Part shown: piece after piece, positions 21,059 through 34,800 of the stretch
How the letters are laid out: every line of letters begins with the position of its first letter
Position numbering within the stretch: position 1 is the first letter of the stretch
Origin: Apostichopus japonicus
Taxonomy: Eukaryota > Echinodermata > Holothuroidea > Aspidochirotida > Stichopodidae
Direction of reading: 5' to 3'
NCBI RefSeq assembly: GCF_037975245.1
Contig: NC_092573.1
Location: forward strand, 1,730,001-1,794,000
Length of the DNA: 64,000 nucleotides
Notes under the pieces: model-generated
Told to the model about the DNA's origin: nothing
Database searches by the model: none
What the model saw: only the letters and a program-made list of their open reading frames with translations
Position numbers and translations under genes: made by a program

Positions 21059-22279
21059 TTAGTCCTTCAACGAATTCCAAAAAGCAGTTGACAACCCTCT
21101 AAATGACTCTTCGATATCGACCCAGCCAGGAGATGTTTTTTCCTCCTCTTCCTGTTTATACTGTGCTGGTACGATCCTACCAATGTGTAAATCATCAACG
21201 CAGACTCCTGCTTTGAAAATGATTCCGAGTCGCGACAATTGAGGAGCGAAAGAAAAATTCTCCACTTTCAAATTTTGTTTTTTGATGTCGTGATAAAATT
21301 CATTGGCAACCTGTATTATGTCGGCATCTCTGGCTGTCGCTAAGAGTAATTCAGACACGGCACAACAATCGTTCATTTTATCATGGTCATTTTCAGCTGC
21401 TTCAAATATTTTCTCGTTCCCCGTCAATTTGGCAGCAGTGACTTTCTCCAGCTGATCAAGAAGTGCTGCTTTCTGAGAGTTTATTTTGTCTATCACTTCC
21501 TTCGTTATGTTCTCTATCGCATTCGAGATTTCAAGTTTCTGATCAAGAAGATTTCGCATGGATTCTTCTTTGCCATTGACGAAATTTGAGTTACGTTCGC
21601 GTCGTTTCTTGAGTTTCTCCAAGCCATCCTCTAGCCTTCTTCTCCTGGAATCGGTGATCTCATCCAGGGCAGTCACACGATGGTCACCTGTGTTGTGCTC
21701 AACGACGGTACAATCCCGGCAGACGGTTGTGTTGCATCTTTGGCAGAAGAATCGGAGAGGTTCTCCATGGTGATTAGGGCATTCTTCCTCCGCTGCTCCT
21801 TTACTCAACATTCCAATAACATCTGTGACATCCATCTGTAACATATCGGACAACTGAAGCACTGTATGCCCTTTGAAAGGCTTCATTCTTTCATGTTGAG
21901 TTTCACATACATTGCAAATGGCGCCCGAACACTCTTGACAATACACTTTAATATCTTCGCATTCGCATAGTTTACATTTACCTTTCAGTTCGGAAGGTGA
22001 CCCGAAGGTCTTCAATAAGTGCACATATTTTAAGAGAAATTCAACGAATGTATTACTTTTCAGGGCCTCGATCCCCTTCTTTGGTAGGAGGATATTTTCC
22101 TGGCAGCTAGGGCAAGTCACGGTCTCGTCAGCGAGCAGTAATTCCGCTAAACAATCTTTGCAGAATGTGTGTGAACATACCAGTATAGTAGGCCGCGTAT
22201 ATAGCTTCTTGCAGTGTCGACAAGTCAAGAAGGTTTCCGCAAACAGCGAAACTTTGGATGTATCGTAACCACTTGCCAT
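21059..22279 (-). CDS. Intronless TRIM-family RING/B-box/coiled-coil protein, probable E3 ubiquitin ligase
   Basis: A complete 406-residue ORF ending TAA. A C3HC4 RING spans residues 20-59 (C20, C23, C35, H37, C40, C43, C56, C59). B-box 1 lies at about 102-138 and B-box 2 at about 167-200, starting CPNHHGEPLRFFC. A basic and leucine-rich coiled coil covers about 210-290 (RRRRLEDGLEKLKKRRE). The remaining 110 residues match no NHL, filamin or B30.2/SPRY domain that I can see. Known family role: RING transfers ubiquitin from an E2, and the coiled coil dimerises the protein. Its substrate is unknown. Intronless TRIM genes are common in expanded invertebrate TRIM sets, which suggests but does not prove origin by retroposition or local duplication. 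Start chosen: the first ATG before the RING. Confidence 0.9.
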   Translation of the reverse strand: MASGYDTSKVSLFAETFLTCRHCKKLYTRPTILVCSHTFCKDCLAELLLADETVTCPSCQENILLPKKGIEALKSNTFVEFLLKYVHLLKTFGSPSELKGKCKLCECEDIKVYCQECSGAICNVCETQHERMKPFKGHTVLQLSDMLQMDVTDVIGMLSKGAAEEECPNHHGEPLRFFCQRCNTTVCRDCTVVEHNTGDHRVTALDEITDSRRRRLEDGLEKLKKRRERNSNFVNGKEESMRNLLDQKLEISNAIENITKEVIDKINSQKAALLDQLEKVTAAKLTGNEKIFEAAENDHDKMNDCCAVSELLLATARDADIIQVANEFYHDIKKQNLKVENFSFAPQLSRLGIIFKAGVCVDDLHIGRIVPAQYKQEEEEKTSPGWVDIEESFRGLSTAFWNSLKD

Positions 22280-23859
22280 GACTTCTCCAGTTCAGCAGTA
22301 CAGCAAGGACTCTCAGAATATCTCGAATATCCCACTTAGTACCTACTGATATCTTTATGACAACAGCTAACACTTTACATAGAAAGATGCAATATTCAAT
22401 GCTTTACTACTAGCTTGTTACGTGATCACAATACCAGTTATGAAACAGCTACTATTGCAAGTGCGCAATCATTTGCCACATCAACAATGTACCAACGAAC
22501 CACTGGGTTTACTGTACTGACAAACACCACAGAACTAAAACTCTCAGGTCTGCTATAGCTAGCAAGGTCACATATTCGATTGAAGGTTTTGGCTTCTGAA
22601 GTAGAACCATATAAACAAATCCACACTGCCTGTGTTCGCTCGAACAATTCTATGCGGGGATTTCAGTATAGTAGTTGTATACCTAAGAAAAAATTCGCTT
22701 AGATTAATTTATGACATATCTCTCCCACATTTCGTCATTATTGTAAAGTTGTTTTTGGTATTGCCAAAAATAAATTGCTTTTTTAACGCGCTGTAACAAA
22801 AATATTCATGATTTACCCTCACTAAATTCGGGGGGAGGAGGGGGGGGGGGTGCTGGGGGTACAAGAGAGGCTTGAAGGATGGACTCATAATAGAGGAAAA
22901 TGTACCAATGAGTGTGTGTAGTATATATAACATTTGAATATGTTTCTTTTATAGTTGCTTGAAGGTGAGATTGAAAGTTTAAAAGTTGAACTGCAGTTTC
23001 AGGAAAATTTCAGATTCATTCTCCAAATACATGGTCATCAGTGATAAGATTTTACAAATAACATGTAGGGAGAGGACCCTTGTAAAGGTGCACTCATTAC
23101 GGGTTTATTCAATAGTGTATAACAACTGACTGGAAGCAAGGTAATACACCTGCCTATTCGAACAACGGCAATTCATTTATTTGTATTCTGTTGATTAAAG
23201 GCCTTTTCAACCAATGACCTTGACCCAGGTTGTTGCCTATAGTTTTCAATCTGTTGCAATCCCAATCATACAATTTGAACAACTCGGGGTGCTGCATATT
23301 TGGTATACAATACAAACATGGCGTAGGCACCTACTGTTGACGTACAATATCTTTTCTGTCGTATTTCTTAAACAAGGTTACATGTAATCCAGACAAAAGT
23401 GTAAGCTTGAGTACAATCCAAGACTTCCGTTCCCTATCAGCGCAGTTCTCCAACTCTTACCCCCAACCTCCGCTTTTGAAAGAAAGAAAAAATTTGCGAA
23501 TTTGGCAGCAGGATATTGCATAACTCTAAATTTCAGTAACTGTAACTTTAGTACAGACCGAAGATCAAACAGTTTTACTTTTCGTGCGAACAACCAGAAT
23601 GCAGAATGCACTGAGGTTTCAATGACTTCATCACATTTAGAATTCTGCTTGTTCACCAAAAATAGCTCTTATACTATAAATGTACTGAACCACTATGTTG
23701 ATGTACAATTACACTAAGGCATGACAAACAGGTCAGTCTACTTACTGTTCATGGTAATGCACACCATTTACAGCCCCCCCCCCCCAATATAAATAAATGT
23801 AGGGGTCTTGTACTCAATGTGATACATCCACACAATGCATGAGAAGTATTCATTATATC
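22280..23859. other. Upstream flank of the TRIM gene, no gene seen
   Basis: Non-coding, with G-runs at about 22830-22860 and C-runs at about 23776. No promoter motif was assigned. Confidence 0.4.
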
Positions 23860-24300
23860 TGCCTTGAGATATCATGCTTAAAGGTTTTCAGAGTTTGACC
23901 TTTGGTGACCTCAAATGACGTTTGACTGACACCACCAACAACTTGATTCATGTACTCAATATGGCAAATCCATTTACCATGCATGAGAAGTATCCATGAT
24001 ATCTACCATGGGATCTACGTTTAAAAGGTTTTCAGTTTGACCACTGGTGACCCAGATTACCTTTGACCTCCACCCCAAAAAATTTGAGGTCACTTATTCA
24101 ATATAATGCATCCACATGCCAAGTAAGAAAAGTATTCATGCTTCCTAAGTTGAGATATCGTGTTTACAAAGTTTTCAATATTTGACCTCTGGTGACCTTT
24201 GACACCCACTAAAAACAGTAGGGTTCTTCCTCTCAATATGGGGCATCCAAATGCAAAGTGTGAGGTTCATCGCAGTTACCCTTCTTGAGATCTGTTTACA
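23860..24300. repeat. Cluster of about three diverged monomers of a 142-145 bp repeat (TTTGACC...GGTGACC)
   Basis: The marker TTTGACC-(4-5 bases)-GGTGACC occurs at 23894, 24036 and 24181, spaced 142 and 145 bp. Each unit also has an ATATGG...CATCCA segment, a GAAGTAT(T/C)CAT segment and a TTGAGATAT segment. Single related pieces occur near 28990, 31990-32210 and 33265-33545, so the monomer is dispersed as well as tandem. Confidence 0.6.
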
Positions 24301-27300
24301 AGCTAGGCATCAAAAACACCCACCAAGGCCTACATGAATGCTTCGACTCCCAATAATGGTAACTTGTGAATATTGCTTTGGTAGGCTTATTCTCGATTCC
24401 AGACTTTTCTTTCTATATATCGAATATAAACTTTTAAAGGCAATGAGGCTCTATATGTGTGCACTTCTGTTGACTTTTACTAATGGGTTGTGAGAACTTA
24501 AAAGGAATAGGCTACAGACCAAAAACAACAAGGATATATACTGACTTCATTCTGGATTTGCACTGGAGCACATGCTATTATAGGCTGTCATATATACAAA
24601 TCATGCAACCTGTCACGTGATTCAACTTGAGTAGTGGTGGTACCGTGTGAATAAATGAGGGCGGGGAGGGTGAGGTCACATCCCATATCTTTCAACCTGT
24701 TGTCAAGCCATCGTGAGATTGGAAAGAAATTTCATCCAGTCATGGATATGATCCATAAACATAGTTCCGACATACCTCAATGGTATGTGGTAGGGTGGGG
24801 GCTGAGGCAGTGCATTGGGAAGGGGTTCAACTGATTGTAAAAGTGGGATAAAAACGGCACGTTCCGAACATCATACCCAGTTCTCTACGATGGTCTATCC
24901 GCTGATTTTTTTCATACTACGCCAGTTCCTATGGGATAAGCTTAAACCCATGATAAGAGAAGAACATCACATTTCAAAGGTCTACGCACGTTTATTGTCA
25001 TACCGGTAGATTACATATCAGAATAATGGAGATCCTCATCCATGTACATAAAGGAAAATTGTTTGAATTAATCATGTTTTTTATATCAATTAATTGGAGC
25101 TGTTCAAACTTTGAACAGAATCTTCAACTGAGTTACAAGCTTATGATTGATATAAAGGTAAGCTGACACAAAAAAATGTTTTTTTCCTATATTCTCTGAA
25201 TCAGCTTTGGACATGTGATGCTTTCTTTTAATTCATTCTCATACATCTTTGTTTTGTTTTTTTGTTGTTTTTTTGTTGTTGTATTTTTTTTCAACCGTGT
25301 GATACAAAGAGGAACTAAATTTACTGAAAATATTAAAATGGAAAAAAAAAGAGAGAGAAAAGTTTTAATAGACATAATAGTGATTGAAACAGAGAAAAGA
25401 CAAAGATGTTAAGTTAAATTCGATGGAATCTGACTAAAATGATCTGACGGTGAAATAAATAAATTCTTGTTCATATAGTGCAGCATGAAGAGTACATACT
25501 GTAGCATTTCAACTTCTTGGCTTCATTTTTTTTCTGTACACAGCATTTCGAAATTAGCGTATAATTTCAGGTTAAATTCCATTCAATATGCAGGTTTCAT
25601 ATGTATAACCAAAGTCTGTCAAATTATACTTGCATGCTAGCATTCTATTCTCACCCTGCCCCCATCAGAATCCTTGCTATAACAAGTATGACTTCCACTT
25701 TAAAAAAAAAAAAATTAAAAAAAGTTAAAAGAAGAAGACAAAAAAAATGGGGTGAATTGCAATGAAACTTCAAGAAAGAAATCCATTCTGAGATTAATTT
25801 ATGTCTTTGGTATGCTTAAAAATAACAAGAAACTAACTAGCTACAAAGATTTCACAAACATTGGATATTATTAATTTTGACAAGAAAATGGGAAAAAAGA
25901 AAGAAGAAAACAGGGTGAAAAGAAGGCCGGATTTGATATCATGATCCAGTTGATCTTATTTACGGTAAAAAAGCCTGTTGATAGCAGTAAGAAGATACTA
26001 GAGTTAAATGACTTGGTCAAGTCAAAACCTCTGTTATGTGTAATACAATATTAATACATACATTGTCAATCTACTTACTGCAAGAGATCTGGAACTAGGT
26101 TACAATGGAGATAAATCAAAGTGAATGTGTATCATTTTACTTGTGAGTTAAATGACTTGGTCAAGTCAAAACTTCTACTTCATCCATAATGTAACATGGT
26201 TAATAATAACTAATTAAATATTTAAAAAAAAAACCTGTTTATAATTTTTCATTTGGGTAAGGGGATGGATGGGAGGGAGGATAAATGGATGGAAGGGAAC
26301 AATAAAGCTTGAGTGTGTGGCATGTGAGATGAAAGAAGTGGTAGATGAGAGTAGTAGATAATGAACCTATACTGGTTTGTTTTAGTGATAGGATGGGGAA
26401 GAGAGACCCTTCACCCCTTATCAGATACCATCATACATCTTACCAGTGTGTCTCACAGAAAGGTCAGGTGACATGTCATGTGATTTGCCTAATTACAGCT
26501 TTAAAGATCTCTTAAGGTACAGTGCAATGAAGTTTTAAAGCAACTTTGGTATTTTTCAATGTTTGGACCAAAGATACTGACCCTCACTATAACCAATAAT
26601 GTGGCAGGTAACCTAACTCAGAATACGTTGCAGTTTTTGCACCAAACGGAACTTTAATCAACAAGTAATCGAAAGGCTTTAATCTGCCCTCCACAGTTTT
26701 TTCGTTTTGGTATTAACAGTTATTGCAACACACTCTAATCAAGCCAAATATTTAAAAAAAAAACAATTGACTTTGTTATTGCTTGGAATAGAAACCTCGA
26801 TCTAGTTTGTCAATTAAGAACCATATGATGAAGCAGCAATTTGCGTCAGAATTCATAAAAAAAAAAAAAAATCATGTCCCGCTCTTAAAAGTACGGAGGA
26901 GCATGTACGGACAAAGGAGGTCAGAAATTAACAAACAGACTTGGATTTATGTTAATTTAGATATAAAGCCCATAATTTGAAGGAAACATGCATAAATGTA
27001 TGTTGTGAATAATCACCGGCAGCTGACCACCCCCCCTCCCCACCCCACCCCCCAAAAATAAATGGCGGCAACTCAAGAATATCATATAACTGTGAGTGAT
27101 AAATACAGAAAACAAAATAGTTTGAAAACATTCTTGATCAAAGTTCCATCAGAGCAGTCGATGATATGAAGTACAGAAATATGAGATAAGCTAAGATGTA
27201 GAAGAAAATATTGAGACATAAAATACTTTGTTTTGTACAATTTCATTCTTTTGTTTTTTGTTTTTTGTTTTTTAAAAGAGAATGAGACCCAAGTTTGAAC

Positions 27301-30300
27301 CGTTGTTGAAGACTGTACAGTAGACTGACTATGAGAATAATATTCAAATTATGTTTTTTCATATATTTTCAAAGAAATTTTTTTGTTTTTTTTCAGGCTC
27401 TTTTGCCTTTTCTCTCCTGATTGTTTTGGTACTTCTCTTGAATAAGCAGCTAAAAAACTCAGCTAACCATGTAGAGTGGAAGGTGATGAGGGTCTTGGAA
27501 GTAAAATTTGATTGGTTTAAGTTTTACAACAGCTTTACCAATTTTTTTCTTACTGAAAGACTTGACTATCTTGGAGGACACATTTAGCCAAATTTCCGCT
27601 CAGTTACAAGAAAGTTCAGAAAAATGAATTACAGAAATATTTTTCTTCATAAATGGAAAATATTTAAGCAGGTAGGAGATTTTTAAGTTCTACAATCTGC
27701 CTGGTTTTTGGTAAGTCTCTGGTATTTTGCTGTTCAATTATCCCGACAAACAGCTTCCGATTTGTTTTGAGGGAACACCCGACAACTGTCTTAAAATGAC
27801 GTTTTAATGAACCTCAAATTGAGATTAGGTCACATAATACAATACATGTAACAGATTAGACACAGCCGTTTATGGCTTTTGTAAGTCAAAACAGGACTCT
27901 CATTATGATCAGAGCAAACAATGATTCAAGGATAACAGAGTAAAAAGAAACACAAGATACTTTGCTTCTAAAATGAGTGGGTTTGAAAAATTATTTGTGC
28001 GTCTCGGACTTGACCAATCACGTTATAGTTACAAACAGGGTTAACAAGAATTTAAATATATTTAATTAAAGTAATTAATAAGCATTAATAAACAAATATG
28101 TACTGCCAGAGGCAACTATTTTTTAGAATTGAAGTCACGATGCTAACTTCTGCACAGAATCTACACGGTGATTCTTCTTGGCCAAGACAATGAGCAACGA
28201 ATAGAAAAAGCTGAACATTTGGCTTAACGCAATTACATCTGTTGCGAAAGAGATGTACGTGTGGAAACTTGTGGTGAACAAAAAAATATATCTATATGTT
28301 TCAGACACAAAAACTGGCTTTTCCTGTGGTATAACATGTATGCTATGATACCAATGCAATCAACTAACAACGCATTCGATAGTCGCACCGGAATGAAATT
28401 CCATTTTGCAAGAAAAAGCCAGCCTCTGAAAGTCTTTAACAGGTTGAATACATACTCGCATACATGAGTGACACTCTTCATGGTATCAACATGACCCTCC
28501 AACAAGACTTGCAGTCTGTCCTCATATAACTGCATATTTACCTGTGCTCATGCTATCCCTCATGGAGTTTTACCTGTGTATTTACTCCAGGTATTTGAGT
28601 TCTCTAGTATAAATACTACAGCAAGACTAAGTACTCATCAATTTGTTCTCAGAGCCTTGTACTTATCTTCACGCTGTTGTACTCATATTTAACAGTCTTC
28701 GTCTTTCTAACATACTCATACCTCATACCAGGACTCTTCAACAGCAGCTTTCCATGCGTTTTCGGCATTGTTAGTTGTACCTAAAGCCTACATGTAACCC
28801 ATAGAACAACCAGAACGTGATTATTCCTTGCCACATTTTATATGAGGACATTCAACAGTCGCAATGCATATAAGATTTTACTGAATGTTTGACCGTTTCT
28901 GACGAATCCAAGTGAGTAGCGATGCTCTCGAATGAATAATGAATTAAACCTTTGGAATTATTACGCTTAACAACATTTCAGACAATGACCTGTTGACCAC
29001 AATGACCTTTGACCTCCACCATTATAAAATGAACAAGATTATTCCATTTTTTCCTCCTTAATTCAAAAAAAAAATTCTGGAAGGGTTGTCAATTACAGTT
29101 TATTACTGAAATATTATCTTCTTTGAAGCTTCATCATAGTAAATGCCTGCACTTGTGACATTTGCTGATGACAATGGCCAAAGACTGTATTGAGTTGATT
29201 CACATCATGTATGCGATCAAATGACAGGCTACCCTTACTGGTTATCTACTGTGAAATAAGTTTCAAAAGTTTACATGGTGATAAATAAACCGAACAAGGC
29301 TGTCTTTGATCAAGTTAGATACCATATAGAAAACCTTTCTGCCTGCATCATATTCATTCATAATGTATTTGTATTACTGATACTGCACATGCCACCAATA
29401 AGCCATGTCGAATGCTAATCTGTTCTTGATGAGTCAATCAAATTCCATTATGTAATTGAGATGTAATGCATTGATATCTGTCTCTTTGGAAAATTCAGCA
29501 TGAGTACAAACAGACATCTCAGCGGAAAAGTATCAACTTCCTGATTTGAAATAATTGTTTTATTTCTCACTTGAGACCTTCCAACCGGAAGTAAATTGAC
29601 CGTCCACGTCAGAACGAGACAAATGACTAAAGACAATCAAAAAACAAAGGATTTACAAAACACACCTGTTACATCTTACTTACGTTTTATCACATTTAAA
29701 AAATTAATTTCAATACAAAACACTCATATTCAAAATTCAACCAAATAATAATCATAATAATTTAATTTAACAAGTAGTCAGTTACATAACATAATGGTCG
29801 TTATCAGGAGATAAAAACACACCCACATCTTGAACAAAACAGATATACTTCAGGAGCAGACCCGCGGTAGCGATGATTGATGGATGCAACAACTTCCCTA
29901 ACCAGTTTCAGATGCAACTGTCTTCATGGGTATCTCAAAAGTCATTCCAACAATTCTGCCGGCTTTCCATCAAAAAAAAAAGGGACCTTGGCAATCGTCT
30001 TATTGGTATAACACTAAATGTGTGTGACTGCTCGTTAAAATTTGTAATTATTATCTATAGTCATATCAATCAAAATGTGTTTAACATAACATGAATTTTA
30101 GTTAATTGAGCCGCTGCTATGTTATTAGATGACTGTACCCTGGAAAGGGGTTACTTAACCCCAACCTCTACCCCCCTGCATTCAAAACATTTCAAACTAA
30201 CCTACTGTTAATAAAAAAAATAATAACTTCACACAAGAAGTAGTAGAATAAAAGAAAACCTTGAATAATTTTTGCACTTTTGTAATGTTGTTAACAGTTC

Positions 30301-31710
30301 GTTAAATAATAAAGAGTTGTTTTTGTCAACATAATTCTGCCCACAACTCACAGCCTCCCTGATATATCAAAATGACTTTCAAGAAGATAGTTTATTATAT
30401 GATAAATTATTAACTGCCTAATCTAGTGATTCAAATTCTAGCTGATTAAATATCACTTACTAAAATAACTTTTGTAAAGTTTACAAGAAGTTTCCTTCAA
30501 TCTCCATTCTCTTTCCCTGACATGGAGCAGCCAAGTGCGTTCGTTTCAGAACAATCTCCCATTTTTATTTTATTTTATTTTTTATCTTTTTTTCATCCTT
30601 ACATCACAAATCAACAGTATTTCAGTTAATTGGTTATTAAGTTTGCACACAATGAGGCACTGACCACCTTCTCAGAGATAACAATGACAACTAACTGCAC
30701 TCTTTACCTACAAAACACATCATACACAATTGACAGAAAGAATAAGTGGAAGGAGAAGGGGGGAAAACAAAACCCTTCTCACACCCCACACTAACAAAAA
30801 AAGAAAAAAAAAAAAGAGAAGGAAAAATGGTAAACTTTCAATTTGGAGACAAGAGTTAACATATCTCTGCCTGATTTAAATACAAAATACTGAAGGAGCT
30901 AGTCAAGACAAAACACAAGGGTAAAGTAGAATCTTGCATTGTGGGTAAAAGTTAAGGCAACTCAGCAGAAACCAACCACAGATCCATCATGCTCGGGGGT
31001 CTAATGCTTATCGTTACTATCTCCATGGCAACAGCTCCATGCACAAAAAAAGGGCTTAAAACGCTATACAGAGGTCACCAATGTTTAAATTTTATATCAG
31101 CCTAAGAGCTTTTACCGATGCTCCCTGGTATTGGCTTTGTAGCAGTCCAATGACTCAAAACGAATGAATAAAAACGAACAGGTTGTACAACACCTCAGTT
31201 TGATAATACTGTAGGGTAACAATTCCTCTTCCAAATAAAGCCCAACTTCTATTCCTCTGCTGAAAATGCCCAATGGACGGGGCAGGGGGTCACCTCTTGG
31301 CTGTGTTGGGATCTCCGGCTGTATCAGACAATTCTTTCTCATCCCCCATCTCTGCCCCTCTCTGTCAGAAGAAACCCTCTTTGGAGAGTAAAATGGGACC
31401 AAACCTCTCTGATGTCAATCCTCACCTTGTCAAGTACAACCAAACTAAGCAGAAAACAGTGGCAGATTTTCTTTCTTTCTCTCTTTCTTTGCTCACCCTG
31501 CTACTTTCAGAGTCACAATTGACGAACATCCCGAAATGAAACCCTGCCATGGTCGCTGAACATCGATGATGGAAAAGGTTTACGCGATAGACAGAATCAT
31601 TTAAACCCCTGTGGCCATCATCCAAATAGCCTTGCCGCTTTGAAGACCAACGTTTTTTTTTGCCCCAGATTAGAACTCCAGCCTTGAATATATATGTCTC
31701 GGTTTCTAAC
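24301..31710. other. Long intergenic stretch without a recognisable gene
   Basis: About 7.4 kb of AT-rich DNA with homopolymer tracts (A-runs at 25700, 26755 and 26855; a T/G tract at 25250-25290). A 28-bp direct repeat stands at 26001-26028 and 26145-26172. A fragment with GACCTTTGACCTCCACC lies near 29005. Short ORFs here show no domain. Unannotated small RNAs or UTRs cannot be excluded. Confidence 0.4.
26001..26172. repeat. Pair of 28-bp direct repeats with a GACTTG/CAAGTC palindrome
   Basis: GAGTTAAATGACTTGGTCAA followed by GTCAAAAC occurs at 26001 and again at 26145, 144 bp apart. Each copy contains the hairpin-forming GACTTGGTCAAGTC. The sequences between and beyond the copies do not align well. 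Confidence 0.5.
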
Positions 31711-31716
31711 TTTATT
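31711..31716 (-). terminator. Candidate polyadenylation signal AATAAA of the UBE2Q2-like gene
   Basis: The first AATAAA on the minus strand after the stop codon, about 90 bases downstream, would give a short 3' UTR. Later signals cannot be excluded. Confidence 0.35.
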
Positions 31717-31806
31717 GAATAGAAGTCTGACATTTTAACCATTCCTGTCTAGAATAAGAGGAGATCCAATTTGGAAGATGATAATGATAGCAGGCACCTC
31801 CATCTA

Positions 31807-31838
31807 TTAGCCGTCTTCTTTAGGCGGTGTAAACCAAC
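31807..31838 (-). CDS. UBE2Q2: UBE2Q2-like exon 10: terminal micro-exon
   Basis: Only 32 bp including the stop. It completes Gly365, then WFTPPKEDG and TAA, the invariant C-terminus of the family. Acceptor TTAACAG. Confidence 0.92.
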
Positions 31839-34800
31839 CTGTTAACAAAGAGACAAGTAGAATGGTTATTTACACCAGAAAGCCAACAGGCTGTAGCAAT
31901 TATTTGCCACAAACTTTATCGGAACATTTAATCAACATATTTCACACTACGGACAAGACTGTCATAGATTTACCATTGCTCTTACATCCCTACTTATCAG
32001 GTATGAAGGTCGGTCAAGCTTTGACCATCGCATGACCTTTGACCTCCACCATTTACAGTACCATTCTTGTACTTACTCGGGTTGATGGATGTACATACCA
32101 CGGCTTAAGTTCATCCAAACTTTACTTTTGGAGATCTGAAGCCTTAGAACATTCTTCAGGCTTTGATCTTTGTTGACTTCAAGGATCTTAAACCTCTACA
32201 TATAAAACAGGAGTCTTGTACGCACTACGTCTGAACTACAAACCCAGTATGCGTGTCTGCCACTGTGACCATTTTGTATTGTGTTTACAAGCCAAGAGGT
32301 CACATGCACACACATGTCATCATCATTAAGAAGGGTTCTTAACATTTGCAAAACAGTTACCTGGAGTACAACTACACAAAAAAACACAAACTTTCCAACT
32401 TCAAAACAAAATCAGGCTACTATTGCCACAAAGATCAAATCTTTCTAAGGAATAAGAAGAAAAGAATTAAGTACACGATTCTTTTTTTGATGTTTTTCAT
32501 CCATTGCCTTCATTTTCACCTCTAACCTAAAACTAAAAGGTATTGACTCACTACTTCGTCTAATATCAACAGCCAACATTTACAATTGACTGAAAACTAC
32601 ACACGAGACGTCTCCAAAGTTCCTCTGCTAGGGGGTGAAATGTCAACTCACCATTTTTTTCGTGAATCTGTACAAGAGATCTGAAAGACTGCTGTGCTTT
32701 GGCTAGGCTGTATTGCCTCTGTAAAATAAATAACATCATAACAATAAGATGAAACAAAAATCAAATCAAATCAGTTTGACAAGCAAAACAAATCAGAAAT
32801 AAAAGAAATTTTTTTAGGGCATAAACTTGTCATCTTCAGTATTTAATAACACTTGATTTCCATGATACTGTTTTTGTTCAACTGTGTATTTCACATTTTG
32901 ACTACATCCAGTATTATCATTCCACATGTTTTGTCTCTACTGGGAATAATACCTTTGCAGCCCCAAATTGTATCCTGGCTTTCCCTTTCACCAGAGTGGC
33001 AGCAATTTGAAGGATGACAGCTTCGATCGTATAGGCACTACTCCAGCCCTGCTTGGTCAACAACTCCATACAAATTGCACCTCCCAGCAAGACATACCCG
33101 CCATTCAGGACCGGAAACACCACTCGTACAAATGGAGGTTCAAATGGAAAGGTTTCCTGCAAACAAACAAAAAGGTTTAATAAAAAGAAAGTTAAATGCA
33201 ACCAGAGATGAACAAGTGCATTGAATTTGATGATATAATTAGTTGCAATTGTTAGACAGTGGATATCCCCAAAGATTCCTTTGTTGAGATACTGTACCCA
33301 CAAGGTTTCAATTTAATGATTTCTGTTGACCTCCACTACAAACAATGGGCTTCAGATACTCAAGAAAGTATGAGATTGATACAAGGTTTCCTTCTTGAGG
33401 TCTTATGTTTACAGGGTCTTAAAATGGTGCCTTTGATGGGCTCCATCTAGTCCATATGGGAAATCCACAAGCAATCCAAATGTCCCTTTTGAGATACTAT
33501 GTTTACAAAGCTTAAACATTTTGACCAATGCTGACCTCAAAACACAATTACTTACATAAATACATACACCCATGCATACACACACGCATACGTACATACA
33601 TACATACACACACATGTGCTATCATGATTGCAAACGTTTACCCACTCCACGAATTAAAAGAAACCACTTAAAGATCTGAAAGGAAACAAATGTAACTATT
33701 ATGGCAAACTGAAACAACAAACTTAGTCCTAATAACCATTTGCTGAAGTATACTGTGTTTAGGTATGTTTAACAGTTGTACGACTAGTACAGTCTGCTAG
33801 CTGAAGTATACTGTGTTTAGGTATGTTTAACAGTTGCACGACTAGTACAGTCTGCTAGCTGAAGTATACTGTATTTAGGCATGTTTAACAGTTGCACGAC
33901 TAGTACAGTCTGCTAGCTGAAGTATACTGTGTTTAGGTATGTTTAACAGTTGCACGACTAGTACAGTCTGCTAGCTGAAGTATACTGTATTTAGGCATGT
34001 TTAACAGTTGCACGACTAGTACAGTCTGCTAGCTGAAGTATACTGTGTTTAGGTATGTTTAACAGTTGTACGACTAGTACAGTCTGCTAGCTGAAGTATA
34101 CTGTGTTTAGGTATGTTTAACAGTTGTACGACTAGTACAGTCTGCTAGCTGAAGTATACTGTGTTTAGGTATGTTTAACAGTTGTACGACTAGTACAGTC
34201 TGCTAGCTGAAGTATACTGTGTTTAGGCATGTTTAACAGTTGCACGACTAGTACAGTCTGCTAGCTGAAGTATACTGTGTTTAGGCATGTTTAACAGTTG
34301 CACGACTAGTACAGTCTGCTAGCTGAAGTATACTGTGTTTAGGTATGTTTAACAGTTGTACATTAGTATCTGTTTAAGACTAGCACAGTCTGTTAAGAGT
34401 TACGGACAGGTCGACATATTGACAGTGAGCAATGAGACTGATTACCAAGTCCCTTCCTTTAACAAATTATCTTAGATTTGAGACTGAATTCATCAATTTG
34501 TGGACATTCAGTGAAGATAACCAGAATCTTTGTTAATTCAAATAAAAATGTAACCAAAAATGGAGAACAATGTAAGTGATTTTTTCCAAATAGTAATGTA
34601 CTGTGTAGATGGGCTAAGGGAGCAATCAAGGCGCACGCTCTTTAAAGGGAAATCTAAATTTAAGAAACTACTACACTCTAGTCAATTCTCATAGGACTAA
34701 TTAGCAGCATACAAATGAAACAGCACAAATTCAATAGACCACACTGAGTCTCATTGTTCATGAAAGATTCTCATTTAAGACAACATTAAAACACTAAATG

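Noticed and set aside
33743..34361. Regular repeats as a possible CRISPR array
   Set aside because: Copies are contiguous without unique spacers and lie in a eukaryotic intron.
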